Positions 53,191-61,675 of a DNA stretch of 64,000 bases are shown here, in pieces. The position numbers were made by a program, and so were the translations under genes. The notes beneath the pieces are model-generated. The model had not been told where the DNA came from. It ran no database searches and was given only the letters and a program-made list of their open reading frames with translations. The number at the start of each line of letters is the position of its first letter. Position 1 is the stretch's first letter. Source of the DNA: Methylobacterium fujisawaense (GTDB taxonomy: Bacteria > Pseudomonadota > Alphaproteobacteria > Rhizobiales > Beijerinckiaceae); contig NZ_JACJIM010000002.1 of NCBI RefSeq assembly GCF_014138435.1, positions 434,001 through 498,000 on the forward strand. Reading direction: 5' to 3'.

Positions 53191-54468
53191 ATGGTCCGCG
53201 GCTACTTATCGTTCACCCCATTCAAGTTGAGAGACCTTCATCCGCCACCGGTCGGGCGACGGCACGTTTTCTTCATTCACGGCTTCGACGCCCGCAGCGG
53301 GATCCGGTTTCCTGCGTTCTTCAAACGGGAACTCGGCCGGCATACGGCCCGGTTCGGGACCATGCCGCGCGCGGTCTCGGAGATCCGGACCAGCGCCGAC
53401 GGTCTCAGCCGGACCTGGACGGTCGGCCCGCCGGCCGATGGCGACGGCGCCGCCGTCTGTTGCGAGACCTTGATCTGGAGCGACATCGTCCACGCGGATC
53501 TCTCCCGGCCCGTGCTCCGCCAGCTGGCGCTGCTGGCAAGAAGCGTCGTTTCGGGGCTCGCACAGGGGTTGTTTTTCAAGACGGCGCGCTTCGGATGGCC
53601 CTACACCCTGCTGAGCGCTTTTCCGTTCTTCGTCGTCTTCGTCGTCCCGGCCCTGCTGATCTCGGCCGGCACGGCGCTCTTCGCCGTCCTGAAACCGTTA
53701 TCGCCGATGGAAACGGTCGGGGCGGCGCTGATCTGCGCCGTGGCCGCGGGCGCGGGTCTCTACGCCATCCGCAAGGCGCTGGGCCGGCTGTTCTTCTGGC
53801 ATATCCTGAGCATCCGCATCTTCTTCTGGCAGCATGCCACGGGCCGGCGACCGGATTACGAGGCGCGAATCGCGCTCTTCAGCGAGCGAATCCTGACGGA
53901 ACTGGCACAATGGCGTGCGCATCCGGCGGAGGCGCCCGATGAGGTCATGATCGTCGGTCATTCCCTCGGCGCTGCCATGGCCGTGGAGGTCGCCGCCCGG
54001 ATCCTCGCGCGCCTCGGTACGGACGATCAGCCCCTACCCCGCTTGTCCCTGGTCACGCTGGGCTCGGGGCTTCCCTTCGTCGCGTTGCCGAAAGAAGCCG
54101 TGGGAATCCGCGCACGCATCGCGTCGCTCGTCTACAGCGACCGCATCGTCTGGTGTGACTATCAGGCGCCGCAGGATTGGCTCAACTGCTACGGGTTCAA
54201 CCCCATTTTCGACATCGGTCTCGAGAGACCGGCCTTTCTCGCCCACAATCCATTGATACGATCGGCTGGGGTCAAGGACCGGATACCGCAATGTGACTAC
54301 AAGCGCTTGCGTCTTCGGCCGTTCCACATGCACTTCCAGTTCCTGAAAGCCAATTTCAGGCCCGGAGAATACGATTTCTTCGAGATGATCCTGGGCCGGC
54401 AATCGCTCCTGGGTCGCGCCCTCCGTCCGAACTGCCGACGCCCCGTCGCCCCTGCGCAGGACCCGTAG
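53191..54468 (+). CDS. alpha/beta hydrolase with internal membrane segments
   Basis: 425 residues from the ATG at 53191. The N-terminal part has HVFFIHGFDARSG, an oxyanion-hole HGF motif. Residues about 125-200 contain two or more hydrophobic stretches (LLSAFPFFVVFVVPALLISAGTALF and AALICAVAAGAGLYAI), so part of the protein is in the membrane. The nucleophile elbow GHSLGAAMAVEV follows at about 254-265, and a possible catalytic His in PFHMHFQF near 393-400. Lipase or esterase activity is likely, substrate unknown. The open frame extends upstream but lacks coding signs there. Confidence 0.75.
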   Translation: MVRGYLSFTPFKLRDLHPPPVGRRHVFFIHGFDARSGIRFPAFFKRELGRHTARFGTMPRAVSEIRTSADGLSRTWTVGPPADGDGAAVCCETLIWSDIVHADLSRPVLRQLALLARSVVSGLAQGLFFKTARFGWPYTLLSAFPFFVVFVVPALLISAGTALFAVLKPLSPMETVGAALICAVAAGAGLYAIRKALGRLFFWHILSIRIFFWQHATGRRPDYEARIALFSERILTELAQWRAHPAEAPDEVMIVGHSLGAAMAVEVAARILARLGTDDQPLPRLSLVTLGSGLPFVALPKEAVGIRARIASLVYSDRIVWCDYQAPQDWLNCYGFNPIFDIGLERPAFLAHNPLIRSAGVKDRIPQCDYKRLRLRPFHMHFQFLKANFRPGEYDFFEMILGRQSLLGRALRPNCRRPVAPAQDP

Positions 54469-54494
54469 GGTCGGCGCCGGTCGGATGCCGACCC
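54468..54494 (+). terminator. weak hairpin after the hydrolase gene
   Basis: GGGTCGGC at 54468-54475 pairs with GCCGACCC at 54487-54494 around an 11-nt loop, overlapping the hydrolase stop. There is no T tract, so intrinsic termination is uncertain. Confidence 0.3.
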
Positions 54495-54609
54495 ACCCGC
54501 GATCCAGGCGTTCAGGCCGTCGGCTGCAGGGCCGCCTTATTCAGGTCGCCAGTCTCGGGACAGGTGCTCCGGCCGGCGTTGAAACGGACGGCGCGCATCG
54601 CGGGAGATC

Positions 54610-56043
54610 GTGAGAGTGAAGCCCGGTTCTACCCTGCGCATCGGCGCCCTTTTCGCCCTGGTGCTGGCGTCGCTCGCCCTGCCGGCCCGGGTCGAGGCCG
54701 ACTGGAAGGGACCGGACGCGCAGCCCCTCTTCGTCAACGAGGCGAATCCGGCCGGCTACAATTACGCGCCCAGCATCATCTCGGAGAACGGCGTCACCGA
54801 TTTCTGGTGGTGCGGTCAGGGCCAGACCGATGTCATCTTCCATCGATCCTACGACCCGCAGACCGGCTTCTCGCCGGCCCGGATCGTGTTCAAGCCGACG
54901 CCCGGCTCCTGGAACCGCCAATACGTCTGTGATCCCAGCGTGATCCGGGGCCGCTTCGTCAACCCAGGGGACGGCCAGACCTACACCTATGCGATGTACT
55001 ATTCGGGCGCGGACAACCAGCCTGGGAACAACAATCAGACCGGTCTCGCATTCTCGAACGACAAGGTGACGTGGGTCGACTATCCTGAACCGGTCATCAG
55101 GCCGCTTAACCCGGCGGTGGCGCAGGGCAATTACGGCACCGGTCAGCCGGCGTCGTTCACGGACGGCAAGTCCGGTCTCTTCGTTTTCACGACGGACCTC
55201 ACCGGACCACAGGGCGTTGCCGGCTTCGGCGATCTCTACGTCCGTCACACCGCGGACGGCATCCATTTCGGGGCGCCGGTGCGAATCCCCAACGGGACGA
55301 CCGATGGAGCGACCATCAATCCGAACTCCGATTTCGCGTACGATGCCAAGACGGGAGACGTCTACGTCATCACCGGGCTTCCGGGTCGCGTGTGCCATCA
55401 GGTGGCCTGCAAGGATCCGGCCCGCAACCCCGACCGCGAAACCTACCAGATGGGCCTGTTCAAGATGCCCTTGAAGGTCCTGTTGAGCGGGTCACCGGCA
55501 CGTTGGACGCCGCTCGGCTATCTGAACTCCGACGTGACCGGCTTCTATCTCAATCACAGTCCGGGCTTCCGGCGGGACGGTACGGGGAGTCTCACGCCCT
55601 TCCTGCCTGACATCACCGTCTTCTTCTCGGGCGGCGACCCTTACCCGGGCACGTGGCGGATCGCCGAGGCGCGCGCGACCCGCGGTGCCGACCGTTTGCC
55701 CTTGCGGCGCGCCATTGGTCCCGCCGGACACTGGGTCACGACGGGCTATGTCGCGCCCGCCTACAGGGCCGAGGGCAGCGTCGGCAGCGTCTTGACGCTT
55801 TCGGCCCCCGGGACCGCAAGACTGATGAGTTGCGTGGCGGGACAGGATCACTTCCTCAGCCGGGACGTGCGCTGCGAGGGGCAGACCCCGCTGGGGCAGA
55901 CCGGCTACGTCTTCGAGACCCCCAGGCCCGGCAGCCACCCCATCTACCGCTGCAATGCCGGCGGTCGCGATCACTTCGTATCGACCCTCGCGGGCTGTGA
56001 AGGGCACACGACCGAGGGCCTGCTCGGCTACGCACTCGATTGA
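54610..56043 (+). CDS. secreted beta-propeller-like protein with duplicated C-terminal Cys motif
   Basis: 477 residues. A signal peptide ends near RVEADW (residues 1-31). Residues 35-380 are beta-rich, with Asp/Trp/Gly patterns (FWWCGQGQTDVIFHRSYDP, YAMYYSGADNQPG, NPNSDFAYDAKTGDVYV) like the five-bladed propeller of GH43-type glycosidases, but catalytic residues cannot be assigned. The C-terminal 85 residues contain two copies of a motif, LMSCVAGQDHFLSRDVRCEG and PIYRCNAGGRDHFVSTLAGC, resembling the DUF5648 repeat. It is exported, possibly to bind or cut polysaccharide. No partner nearby; it precedes the second flagellin. Confidence 0.7.
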   Translation: MRVKPGSTLRIGALFALVLASLALPARVEADWKGPDAQPLFVNEANPAGYNYAPSIISENGVTDFWWCGQGQTDVIFHRSYDPQTGFSPARIVFKPTPGSWNRQYVCDPSVIRGRFVNPGDGQTYTYAMYYSGADNQPGNNNQTGLAFSNDKVTWVDYPEPVIRPLNPAVAQGNYGTGQPASFTDGKSGLFVFTTDLTGPQGVAGFGDLYVRHTADGIHFGAPVRIPNGTTDGATINPNSDFAYDAKTGDVYVITGLPGRVCHQVACKDPARNPDRETYQMGLFKMPLKVLLSGSPARWTPLGYLNSDVTGFYLNHSPGFRRDGTGSLTPFLPDITVFFSGGDPYPGTWRIAEARATRGADRLPLRRAIGPAGHWVTTGYVAPAYRAEGSVGSVLTLSAPGTARLMSCVAGQDHFLSRDVRCEGQTPLGQTGYVFETPRPGSHPIYRCNAGGRDHFVSTLAGCEGHTTEGLLGYALD

Positions 56044-56222
56044 CTTCCCTTCGCGCGGCTCGCCGTACCGGTCCGACCGCTGAGATATCAGGCGGCATGA
56101 GCGACCGCGCGTGATCAAGTCTCCAATCAGCCGATACCGGCCTGTGCTGCAGCGGGCAGATGAGCCTAGCGCCGGCACAGGGTTTCGGAAGGAGCGGCGG
56201 GGCGCTGAAAATACTCGCGCAG

Positions 56223-56237
56223 TTAATCCGTATTTAA
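56223..56237 (+). promoter_or_regulatory. perfect CtrA-type site upstream of flagellin copy 2
   Basis: TTAA at 56223-56226, seven bases, then TTAA at 56234-56237: exactly the TTAA-N7-TTAA consensus of the alphaproteobacterial cell-cycle regulator CtrA. It stands 66 bp before the flagellin start. Two direct copies of CTTAAGCG (56239 and 56252) follow. Class II flagellar genes in related bacteria are CtrA-controlled; binding here is inferred. Confidence 0.6.
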
Positions 56238-56302
56238 CCTTAAGCGGTATTCTTAAGCGATCCCCGAGAATCGGGTTGCTCCGGTTGGAAAGTTAGCGAT
56301 CC

Positions 56303-57520
56303 ATGTCTTCCATCACCCTGTCGGCCGCGACACGCCAGAACCTGCTCTCCCTGCAGGATACCGCCCAGCTGATGGCGACCACGCAGAACCGCCTCGCCAC
56401 CGGCAAGACGGTCAACTCCGCCCTCGACAACCCGACCAACTTCTTCACCTCCCAGTCCCTCGACGCCCGGTCCTCGAACCTGAACACCCTGCTCGACGGC
56501 ATCTCCAACGGCGTCCAGACGATCCAGGCCGCCAACCAGGGCATCACCTCGATCCAGAAGCTGGTCGATCAGGCCAAGTCCATCGCCAACCAGGCCCTCT
56601 CGACCCAGCTCTCCACCACCGGAACCGCCGCCAACGCCTACAGCGCCAGCACCGCCTCCCAGACGGTGCTCCTGACCATCAACGGCACCTCCGTGTCGGC
56701 CACCATCGCCGCCTCGTCGAGCATCAGCGCCACCGTCGCGGCCCTGAACGCCGCCGTCAGCTCGGCGTCGACCTCGTCCAGCGGCTCGTTCGGCGCAGGC
56801 GCGATCTTCTCGGCTGACAGCACCGGCACGAAGATCGTCCTGAACGCCCAGGCCGATGTGGAGTTTCAGAACTCCGGCAGCCAGACGGCGCTCGGCTTCA
56901 CCGGATCGAGCACCACCGCCTCGACCTACGGCACCGCCGCCACCACCGTCGTCTCCAGCGACCTCTCGATCTCCGGCGTGTCGCAGCGCGCCTCTCTGGC
57001 GAGCCAGTACAACAACCTGCTCAACCAGATCACGCAGCTCGCCGGCGATGCCAGCTACAACGGCGTCAACCTCATTGCCGGCAAGGGCAATGACATGAAC
57101 ATCAAGTTCAACGACACCGGCAGCTCGAACCTGAACGTCGCCTCGGTGGATGCCACGTCCAGCGGCCTGGGCCTGTCGTCGATCACCAACTCGAACAGCA
57201 CGTCCAGCCAGAACGGCCTCGGCAACTTCCTGTTGAACTCGGACGTCAACAAGACCCTGTCGACCCTGACGAGCGCCGGCAACACGCTGAACTCCGCGGC
57301 GAGCGCGCTCGGCTCGAACCTGTCGGTCGTGCAGAACCGCCAGGACTTCTCCAAGCAGCTGATCAACGTGCTGCAGACCGGCTCGGCCAACCTGACCAAC
57401 GCCGATCTGAACCAGGAAGCGGCCAACTCCCAGGCGCTGTCGACCCGGCAGTCGATGGGCATCTCCGCCCTGTCCCTGGCCAACTCCGCGCAGCAGGGCG
57501 TCCTCCAGCTCCTGCGCTAA
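56303..57520 (+). CDS. flagellin (copy 2)
   Basis: 405 residues. Its first 58 and last about 75 residues are identical to the copy at 25228. 13 substitutions are confined to the middle, mostly Ser/Thr/Ala/Asn swaps (for example QSIQ to QTIQ, SIDST to SADST, GNALSS to GNTLNS). The N-terminal and C-terminal D0/D1 helices are those of alphaproteobacterial flagellins. The start follows the copy-1 start. It has its own CtrA-type site and terminator, unlike copy 1 upstream. The two genes lie 31,075 bp apart in direct orientation, so they are a recombination target. Confidence 0.95.
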   Translation: MSSITLSAATRQNLLSLQDTAQLMATTQNRLATGKTVNSALDNPTNFFTSQSLDARSSNLNTLLDGISNGVQTIQAANQGITSIQKLVDQAKSIANQALSTQLSTTGTAANAYSASTASQTVLLTINGTSVSATIAASSSISATVAALNAAVSSASTSSSGSFGAGAIFSADSTGTKIVLNAQADVEFQNSGSQTALGFTGSSTTASTYGTAATTVVSSDLSISGVSQRASLASQYNNLLNQITQLAGDASYNGVNLIAGKGNDMNIKFNDTGSSNLNVASVDATSSGLGLSSITNSNSTSSQNGLGNFLLNSDVNKTLSTLTSAGNTLNSAASALGSNLSVVQNRQDFSKQLINVLQTGSANLTNADLNQEAANSQALSTRQSMGISALSLANSAQQGVLQLLR

Positions 57521-57554
57521 TCCTGCGCTAAGCCTTCGTCACATCATCGCCATG

Positions 57555-57585
57555 ACGGCCGGAGCGACGCTCCGGCCGTTTGCAT
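57555..57585 (+). terminator. hairpin terminator of flagellin copy 2
   Basis: An 11-bp perfect stem (ACGGCCGGAGC at 57555-57565, loop GAC, GCTCCGGCCGT at 57569-57579) is followed by a short T run. It lies 35 bp after the stop and its stem shares the ACGGCCGG core with the terminator of copy 1. Confidence 0.7.
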
Positions 57586-58074
57586 GAGAAGCGTCGGACA
57601 ACGACGGATTCCTTTCGAACGCCGATGGCATCGCGGGACGCAGCCGATACGGCGTGAGAGGCTGCGCCACGCCCCGAATACCGACGCGCTTCGGCAAGCG
57701 CGTCCTCGAAACCATTCGACAGCCCGCCAGCCTGGACCGGGGCGGATCCATGGGTGCGGTCCCCGAGGATGCGGGAATCGTGTCGATTACGCTTTCAGCG
57801 GCAGGGACCCGATCGTCTCCAGGATGCGTTGCGGCTTAGAGATCGGACAACCCGACGGATTTCTCGTCTGTCGGCTCGCACGGCTTCGAACAAGCCCTGT
57901 GACTGGGGCGCAGAGAAGGGATCATCTTCCCTACGGCGGGTAGGCGAGGTCGCCGCCCGGCCACCTGATCTGCGCGGCCAAGTCCTGAAGACGCTGGCGC
58001 GTCAAAGCGATCTTGCATGCCCCGACAAGCATCGGGGCGAGGCTGCCGTTGTTTCCCGGCGTCGTGGCGTCGGC
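57586..58074. other. intergenic stretch without a recognised gene
   Basis: About 490 bp between the flagellin terminator and the end of the protease-like gene on the other strand. Open frames present are short, overlapping and without start signals or family resemblance. I see nothing else supportable. Confidence 0.5.
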
Positions 58075-59217
58075 TCACGGTTGGTCGGCGTCCGGGACCG
58101 CGCCGCGGGCGCGGAAGCCGTAATATCCGCGGTCGGCGTCGAACAGGACATCGAAACCGTTCAGGACGTGCAGCCCCGTATTGACGAAGGGTTGCGGGCG
58201 CGTGGTGTTCAGAACGATGCGCTCCGGTGCGAGTCCCGTGGCGTGGTCGCCGACGATGACCGTGTAAGCGGCGGCGGCGCCGAAGCGAAAACGCAGTCGC
58301 GTTCCGGGAAGGAGCGCACTGTGACCGGTCGCGTCGGTCTGAAGGCTGGTGGCCAGCTCCGCGGGCGGCAGGGTCAGGAACATGGCGGTGACGCCGGTGT
58401 CGAGCAGTGCCCGGCCGCAGGCGCCCGGCTCCCGACCGTCGACGGAAATGCACACGGGCACGCCCAGCCAGTCGCCCGGCACGCGCGGGTGGGGATCGAG
58501 CTTGACGAAGCGGTAGCGGCCTTGGGTGTTTGCGCGCGTCAGGCCGACATGGACGCCTCGGGCGGTGAGCACGTAGCCGCGCCGGATCGCACCGGGGCCG
58601 GACGGCTCCGCATTGAGCAGGGGATTGGTGTCGGGCGTGCTCTGGCTCTGGCTGTCGTCCTCGCGGCCAAATCCGATGCCCAGCATGGCCACGTGCTCCG
58701 GCGCCTCTTCCGGGGTGCAGTGGCGGGCCTGCGCGATGCAGGCGATGCGGTCGACCGCGAGGACCGGGATCGGCCGCGTCGCCACGTTCTCGCCGTCGCG
58801 GCCCCACAGGACTACCGAGACGCGTATCCAGCGGCCGATCATGATGCGACCGGAGCTCGTGTAGGTGATGCGCCCAGGCTGGCTGGGCAGCGTCGCGTTG
58901 TCGGGGATGCGGCTGGCCGAGACCACGATGCCGGTCGAGCCGGTATCCACCAACACGGGCCGGGGCGCGCCGCCGAGGGAGAGCCCGAGCCGCGGCGACT
59001 GCGCGATGGCGTCGCCGGGTTGCGGTGCATTCAGGAAAGGCAGGAACACGCCACGCCGGTCCTCCAGATAGCTCGGGCCGTCCTCGGCCTTCGCGAACTT
59101 GGCCGGTCCGAGGAGCCCGGCCACAGCGAAACCCGCGCTCAGGACAGCCAGACCCGATCTTGCCCCGTGACCGCGCGCCTGAGCGTTGCCGCGGGGACGT
59201 TGCAAAGCCTGCCGCAT
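58075..59217 (-). CDS. secreted bacterial pepsin-like (A1-type) aspartic protease, predicted
   Basis: 380 residues. A signal peptide ends near FAKAED (about 44); the basic N-terminal start before it may be too long. Two aspartic-protease motifs are present, VLVDTGSTG with Asp91 and ALLDTGVTA with Asp273, as in bilobed pepsins. A flap-like RITYTSSG contains Tyr119 and an MLGIGFGR segment (about 179-186) recalls pepsin GILGLG. The two lobes of about 170 residues each fit a single-chain A1-like protein, rare in bacteria. It would act in the periplasm or outside. Substrate unknown, neighbours give no clue. Confidence 0.7.
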   Translation of the reverse strand: MRQALQRPRGNAQARGHGARSGLAVLSAGFAVAGLLGPAKFAKAEDGPSYLEDRRGVFLPFLNAPQPGDAIAQSPRLGLSLGGAPRPVLVDTGSTGIVVSASRIPDNATLPSQPGRITYTSSGRIMIGRWIRVSVVLWGRDGENVATRPIPVLAVDRIACIAQARHCTPEEAPEHVAMLGIGFGREDDSQSQSTPDTNPLLNAEPSGPGAIRRGYVLTARGVHVGLTRANTQGRYRFVKLDPHPRVPGDWLGVPVCISVDGREPGACGRALLDTGVTAMFLTLPPAELATSLQTDATGHSALLPGTRLRFRFGAAAAYTVIVGDHATGLAPERIVLNTTRPQPFVNTGLHVLNGFDVLFDADRGYYGFRARGAVPDADQP

Positions 59218-59790
59218 GCCGGTCCTCCGCGGGACGATATCTGAGCGATCCCGCTCACATGCTCGGCCCTTCCGGGCAACACTTCAATCCACGCGCCCTT
59301 GATGGGCGGCGAGCCCGCGCCGGCTGAACGGCAGCGCCGATCCGTGCATCCACGGTGTGACATTGTGTCCTGATCCGGCGGCGGATAATCCTGTCGTGCG
59401 CCCGAACTGGGTGCACCCCGTCTCGAGGATCATGAGCTCGGGCCGCGACCCGGGGCAGGAGGACGTTCTTGCCGAGAGCCGAACCGGGATCTGCCCGGAC
59501 GTCCGCCGCCCGCACCGCGATCCTTCCGTTCGGCCTGATCGGCCAGAACCGAATACGACCAGCCCGGGCAGCACCCGATCCGGCGGCCTTGGCCGACACC
59601 GCCCACGGCGCAGCCGTGGCGATCGGCAAGAACAGCGTGAGGCAGAGTACGACGGTCGGGGAAACCCTGGCGCTGCCCGTCACGGCCGGCGCGACGACCC
59701 GCCACCGCCGCGGCAACGGGAACTCGCATGGGGCGCGACCGGTGCAGGCGGGCACCGACCGATCCGCCCCCGCCCGAAGGAGGATGTCCG
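59218..59790. other. intergenic stretch, possible decayed small gene on the minus strand
   Basis: 570 bp. A minus-strand frame at 59255-59755 begins with a signal-like segment (VVLCLTLFLPIATAAPWAV), but downstream it becomes Arg-rich. A different frame at 59284-59574 reads smoothly there (ELMILETGCTQFGRTTGLSA). This could be a small exported gene broken by a frameshift, or coincidence. I do not annotate a gene. The start region of the next gene has its own ribosome-binding site. Confidence 0.35.
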
Positions 59791-60162
59791 ATGAGCGCCC
59801 TCGAGACTGGACGGCCGGACCGGTCCCGCCGGCGTCTGCGCGTGATCCTGATCCTTATGGTCGTCGCGTGGCTGCCGGCTTTGCCCTTCGCCGCCGGTGC
59901 CGCGCTGACCAGCCTCACCGGCTGCCAAGTCAACGAGGCAAACACGTATCCCTGCCCGGTCGCCGGTCACGATATCGGCGAGCTGCTGTACGGGCTGATG
60001 ATGACGGGCTGGGTGTTGATCGCCTTCCTGCCGTTCATGGCCCTGACCCTGCTGCTCGCCGCCGGGCAGGGCTTGCTGATGCTGGTCGGGGCGTTGCGGC
60101 GGAGAGGAGAGACGCGTCTTAAGACGCACGATCGGGCGCGCCATGATCTTCGTGGAGGATGA
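59791..60162 (+). CDS. small membrane protein with two conserved Cys
   Basis: 123 residues from the ATG at 59791, which has AAGGAGG at good spacing; upstream Met in frame is not needed. TM1 at about 15-40 (VILILMVVAWLPALPFAAGAAL) is followed by a short loop SLTGCQVNEANTYPCPVAGHDIGELLYG with two Cys, and TM2 at about 68-98 (MMTGWVLIAFLPFMALTLLLAAGQGLL), then a basic tail. The loop Cys pair probably forms a disulfide outside. It resembles a conserved uncharacterised family of alphaproteobacteria. Confidence 0.72.
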   Translation: MSALETGRPDRSRRRLRVILILMVVAWLPALPFAAGAALTSLTGCQVNEANTYPCPVAGHDIGELLYGLMMTGWVLIAFLPFMALTLLLAAGQGLLMLVGALRRRGETRLKTHDRARHDLRGG

Positions 60163-60351
60163 AGGCGTCAGCGCGATTGGTCGAGGCGCCGGCTTCGCGG
60201 AGGCCGCGGGTCTCCGACGTCGGCCCGGCCGCGCCGCCGCACATGGGGTTACGAGGTCGTCCGGCGGCCGAGCACGCGGGGCATCCGCCTCGGTGACGGC
60301 TCTCCCTGGGTTCCGGCCATCCGCAGGCTTCTCCCAATTCTAAACGCCCGG

Positions 60352-60615
60352 CTACGCCCAGGGTCCGTTGGCCTGAGGCCAGTCCAGGCCGTGCCACCGT
60401 CTCTCGGTCCAGACCGGACTGTGCGCGCGCGGGACCTCGGACAGATCGGACGCGAGCAGGCCGCCTCCGAATCGCGCCCAGTCTTCCAGCGTACGCGTCC
60501 GGCCGGCCTGCGGACCGTGCCGCTCCCGCGTGATCTTCAGCGAGGATCCCACGCGCCCACAACGCCGATACCAGTTCCGCGCGCGCCGCACGGGCAGGCC
60601 CACCGCCAGCTTCAT
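60352..60615 (-). CDS. small hypothetical protein (Trp- and Arg-rich)
   Basis: 87 residues from an ATG preceded by AGGGGGAA. There is no signal or membrane segment. The sequence has many Arg and seven Trp (RNWYRRCGR, LEDWARFGGGLLA, WTERRWHGLDWPQANGPW). It lies between the small membrane protein gene and the His-rich protein gene. No family recognised. The opposite strand also has an open frame (60391-60690), but its composition is less protein-like. Moderate confidence from the ribosome-binding site. Confidence 0.45.
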   Translation of the reverse strand: MKLAVGLPVRRARNWYRRCGRVGSSLKITRERHGPQAGRTRTLEDWARFGGGLLASDLSEVPRAHSPVWTERRWHGLDWPQANGPWA

Positions 60616-60920
60616 GCCGTTCCCCCTGGCGCGACCATGCGGCGAGGCGCCCTCAGCCCCGTCGACCGGGGCTCCCTACCGCCAAGCTAAGCCAGGCCTT
60701 CAGCGCAAGCATGTCGGGCCGACCCTGACACGCCTTCCGATCTCTCCGACTGCTGATCGGTGCAGCGGACCACAGATGGGACGGCGGGACAGTGGCGGGA
60801 GACTTCGATCTTCGTCCGCCGCCTTCGGGGCACGCGGCCGCATTCGACGGCGGCGAAGGCTCGGTTCCCCGTCCGACCGTGGCCGCACGGTCGTCCTTCC
60901 TCTTCCGTGGAGTTCAGCCC
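60616..60920. other. intergenic region upstream of the His-rich protein gene
   Basis: 305 bp. No convincing gene. Short G/C-rich dyads occur but none with a T tract. It probably holds the promoter of the secreted His-rich protein gene. Confidence 0.4.
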
Positions 60921-61346
60921 ATGAAACGTCTTGCGATCACCCTGACGGCGCTCTCGAGCCTCGTTCTATTTGCGCCGTCGAGCGAAGCGCGGCCCTACGG
61001 TCATGGCCCCGGCCTCCATCACGGGCACCACCATCTGGGCCATGGCGCCTGGAGAGGGCGACGCCACGGATTGCACCATCACCGCCTCCACCGGCACCAC
61101 ATCCACCGGTTCCGCCCACACCACAGGCGGTATCGTGGATATCGGGGTGTGACCTTCCGCCCCTCCGCCTATGGCTACCGGCCGCACGCCTACGGCTACA
61201 GCGGTCCCCGTGGGTACCGCGGGCCGGGTTTCGCCACCGGCCTCGGCCTTGCGGCGGCGGCTGCCGGGCCGAACCTCTATCGGCCGGTCTACAGCCGTCC
61301 CTACGGCTACCGTTACGCGCCGGCCGGCTACGGCTGCGGCTTCTAG
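60921..61346 (+). CDS. secreted His-, Gly- and Tyr-rich protein
   Basis: 141 residues. Signal peptide MKRLAITLTALSSLVLFAPSSEA (1-23). The mature N-terminal half is extraordinarily His/Arg rich (HGPGLHHGHHHLGHGAWRGRRHG, HHHRLHRHHIHRFRPHHRRYR). The C-terminal half is Tyr/Gly/Pro rich (YGYRPHAYGYSGPRGYRGP). Composition suggests a disordered, metal-binding (Zn, Ni, Cu) or acid-responsive periplasmic protein. Similar low-complexity secreted proteins are common in Methylobacterium. Upstream Met codons are possible, but the signal peptide sets this start. Metal binding is inference. Confidence 0.7.
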   Translation: MKRLAITLTALSSLVLFAPSSEARPYGHGPGLHHGHHHLGHGAWRGRRHGLHHHRLHRHHIHRFRPHHRRYRGYRGVTFRPSAYGYRPHAYGYSGPRGYRGPGFATGLGLAAAAAGPNLYRPVYSRPYGYRYAPAGYGCGF

Positions 61347-61675
61347 GAAGCCCCTCAGGATCCGGGAAGCCGACGTGCGGCAGCCTCCCGGATCCGCGGG
61401 CGATGAAGGCTGTCCGCGTGACCCCTGCGCAGGATCCAGCAAGGAACTGCGGGCGTCCCGACAAGCGTCGACGCTCAACGGTCGCATGATTTGCCGCTTG
61501 GGTGCCGCTTTCGCGCAATGGTCAACGGATGATCGTCTTCACAGCGTGTCGGGATAAACCCGACACGCGTCGGTGAGAGCAGCATCGCGACCTGAAACAG
61601 CTTGCTCGACCGTTCGAACTGCGCGCTTCTCACGGTGCGGGACATCATCCCGAGCAGCCGGAGAGATCAGCGCCC
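61347..61675. other. intergenic stretch upstream of the Rmf-like gene
   Basis: About 330 bp, without an assignable gene. A direct hairpin-like segment GGATCCGGGAAGC... near 61359 and CCCGGATCC near 61389 (GGATCCGGG/CCCGGATCC) may terminate the preceding gene. Confidence 0.4.
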
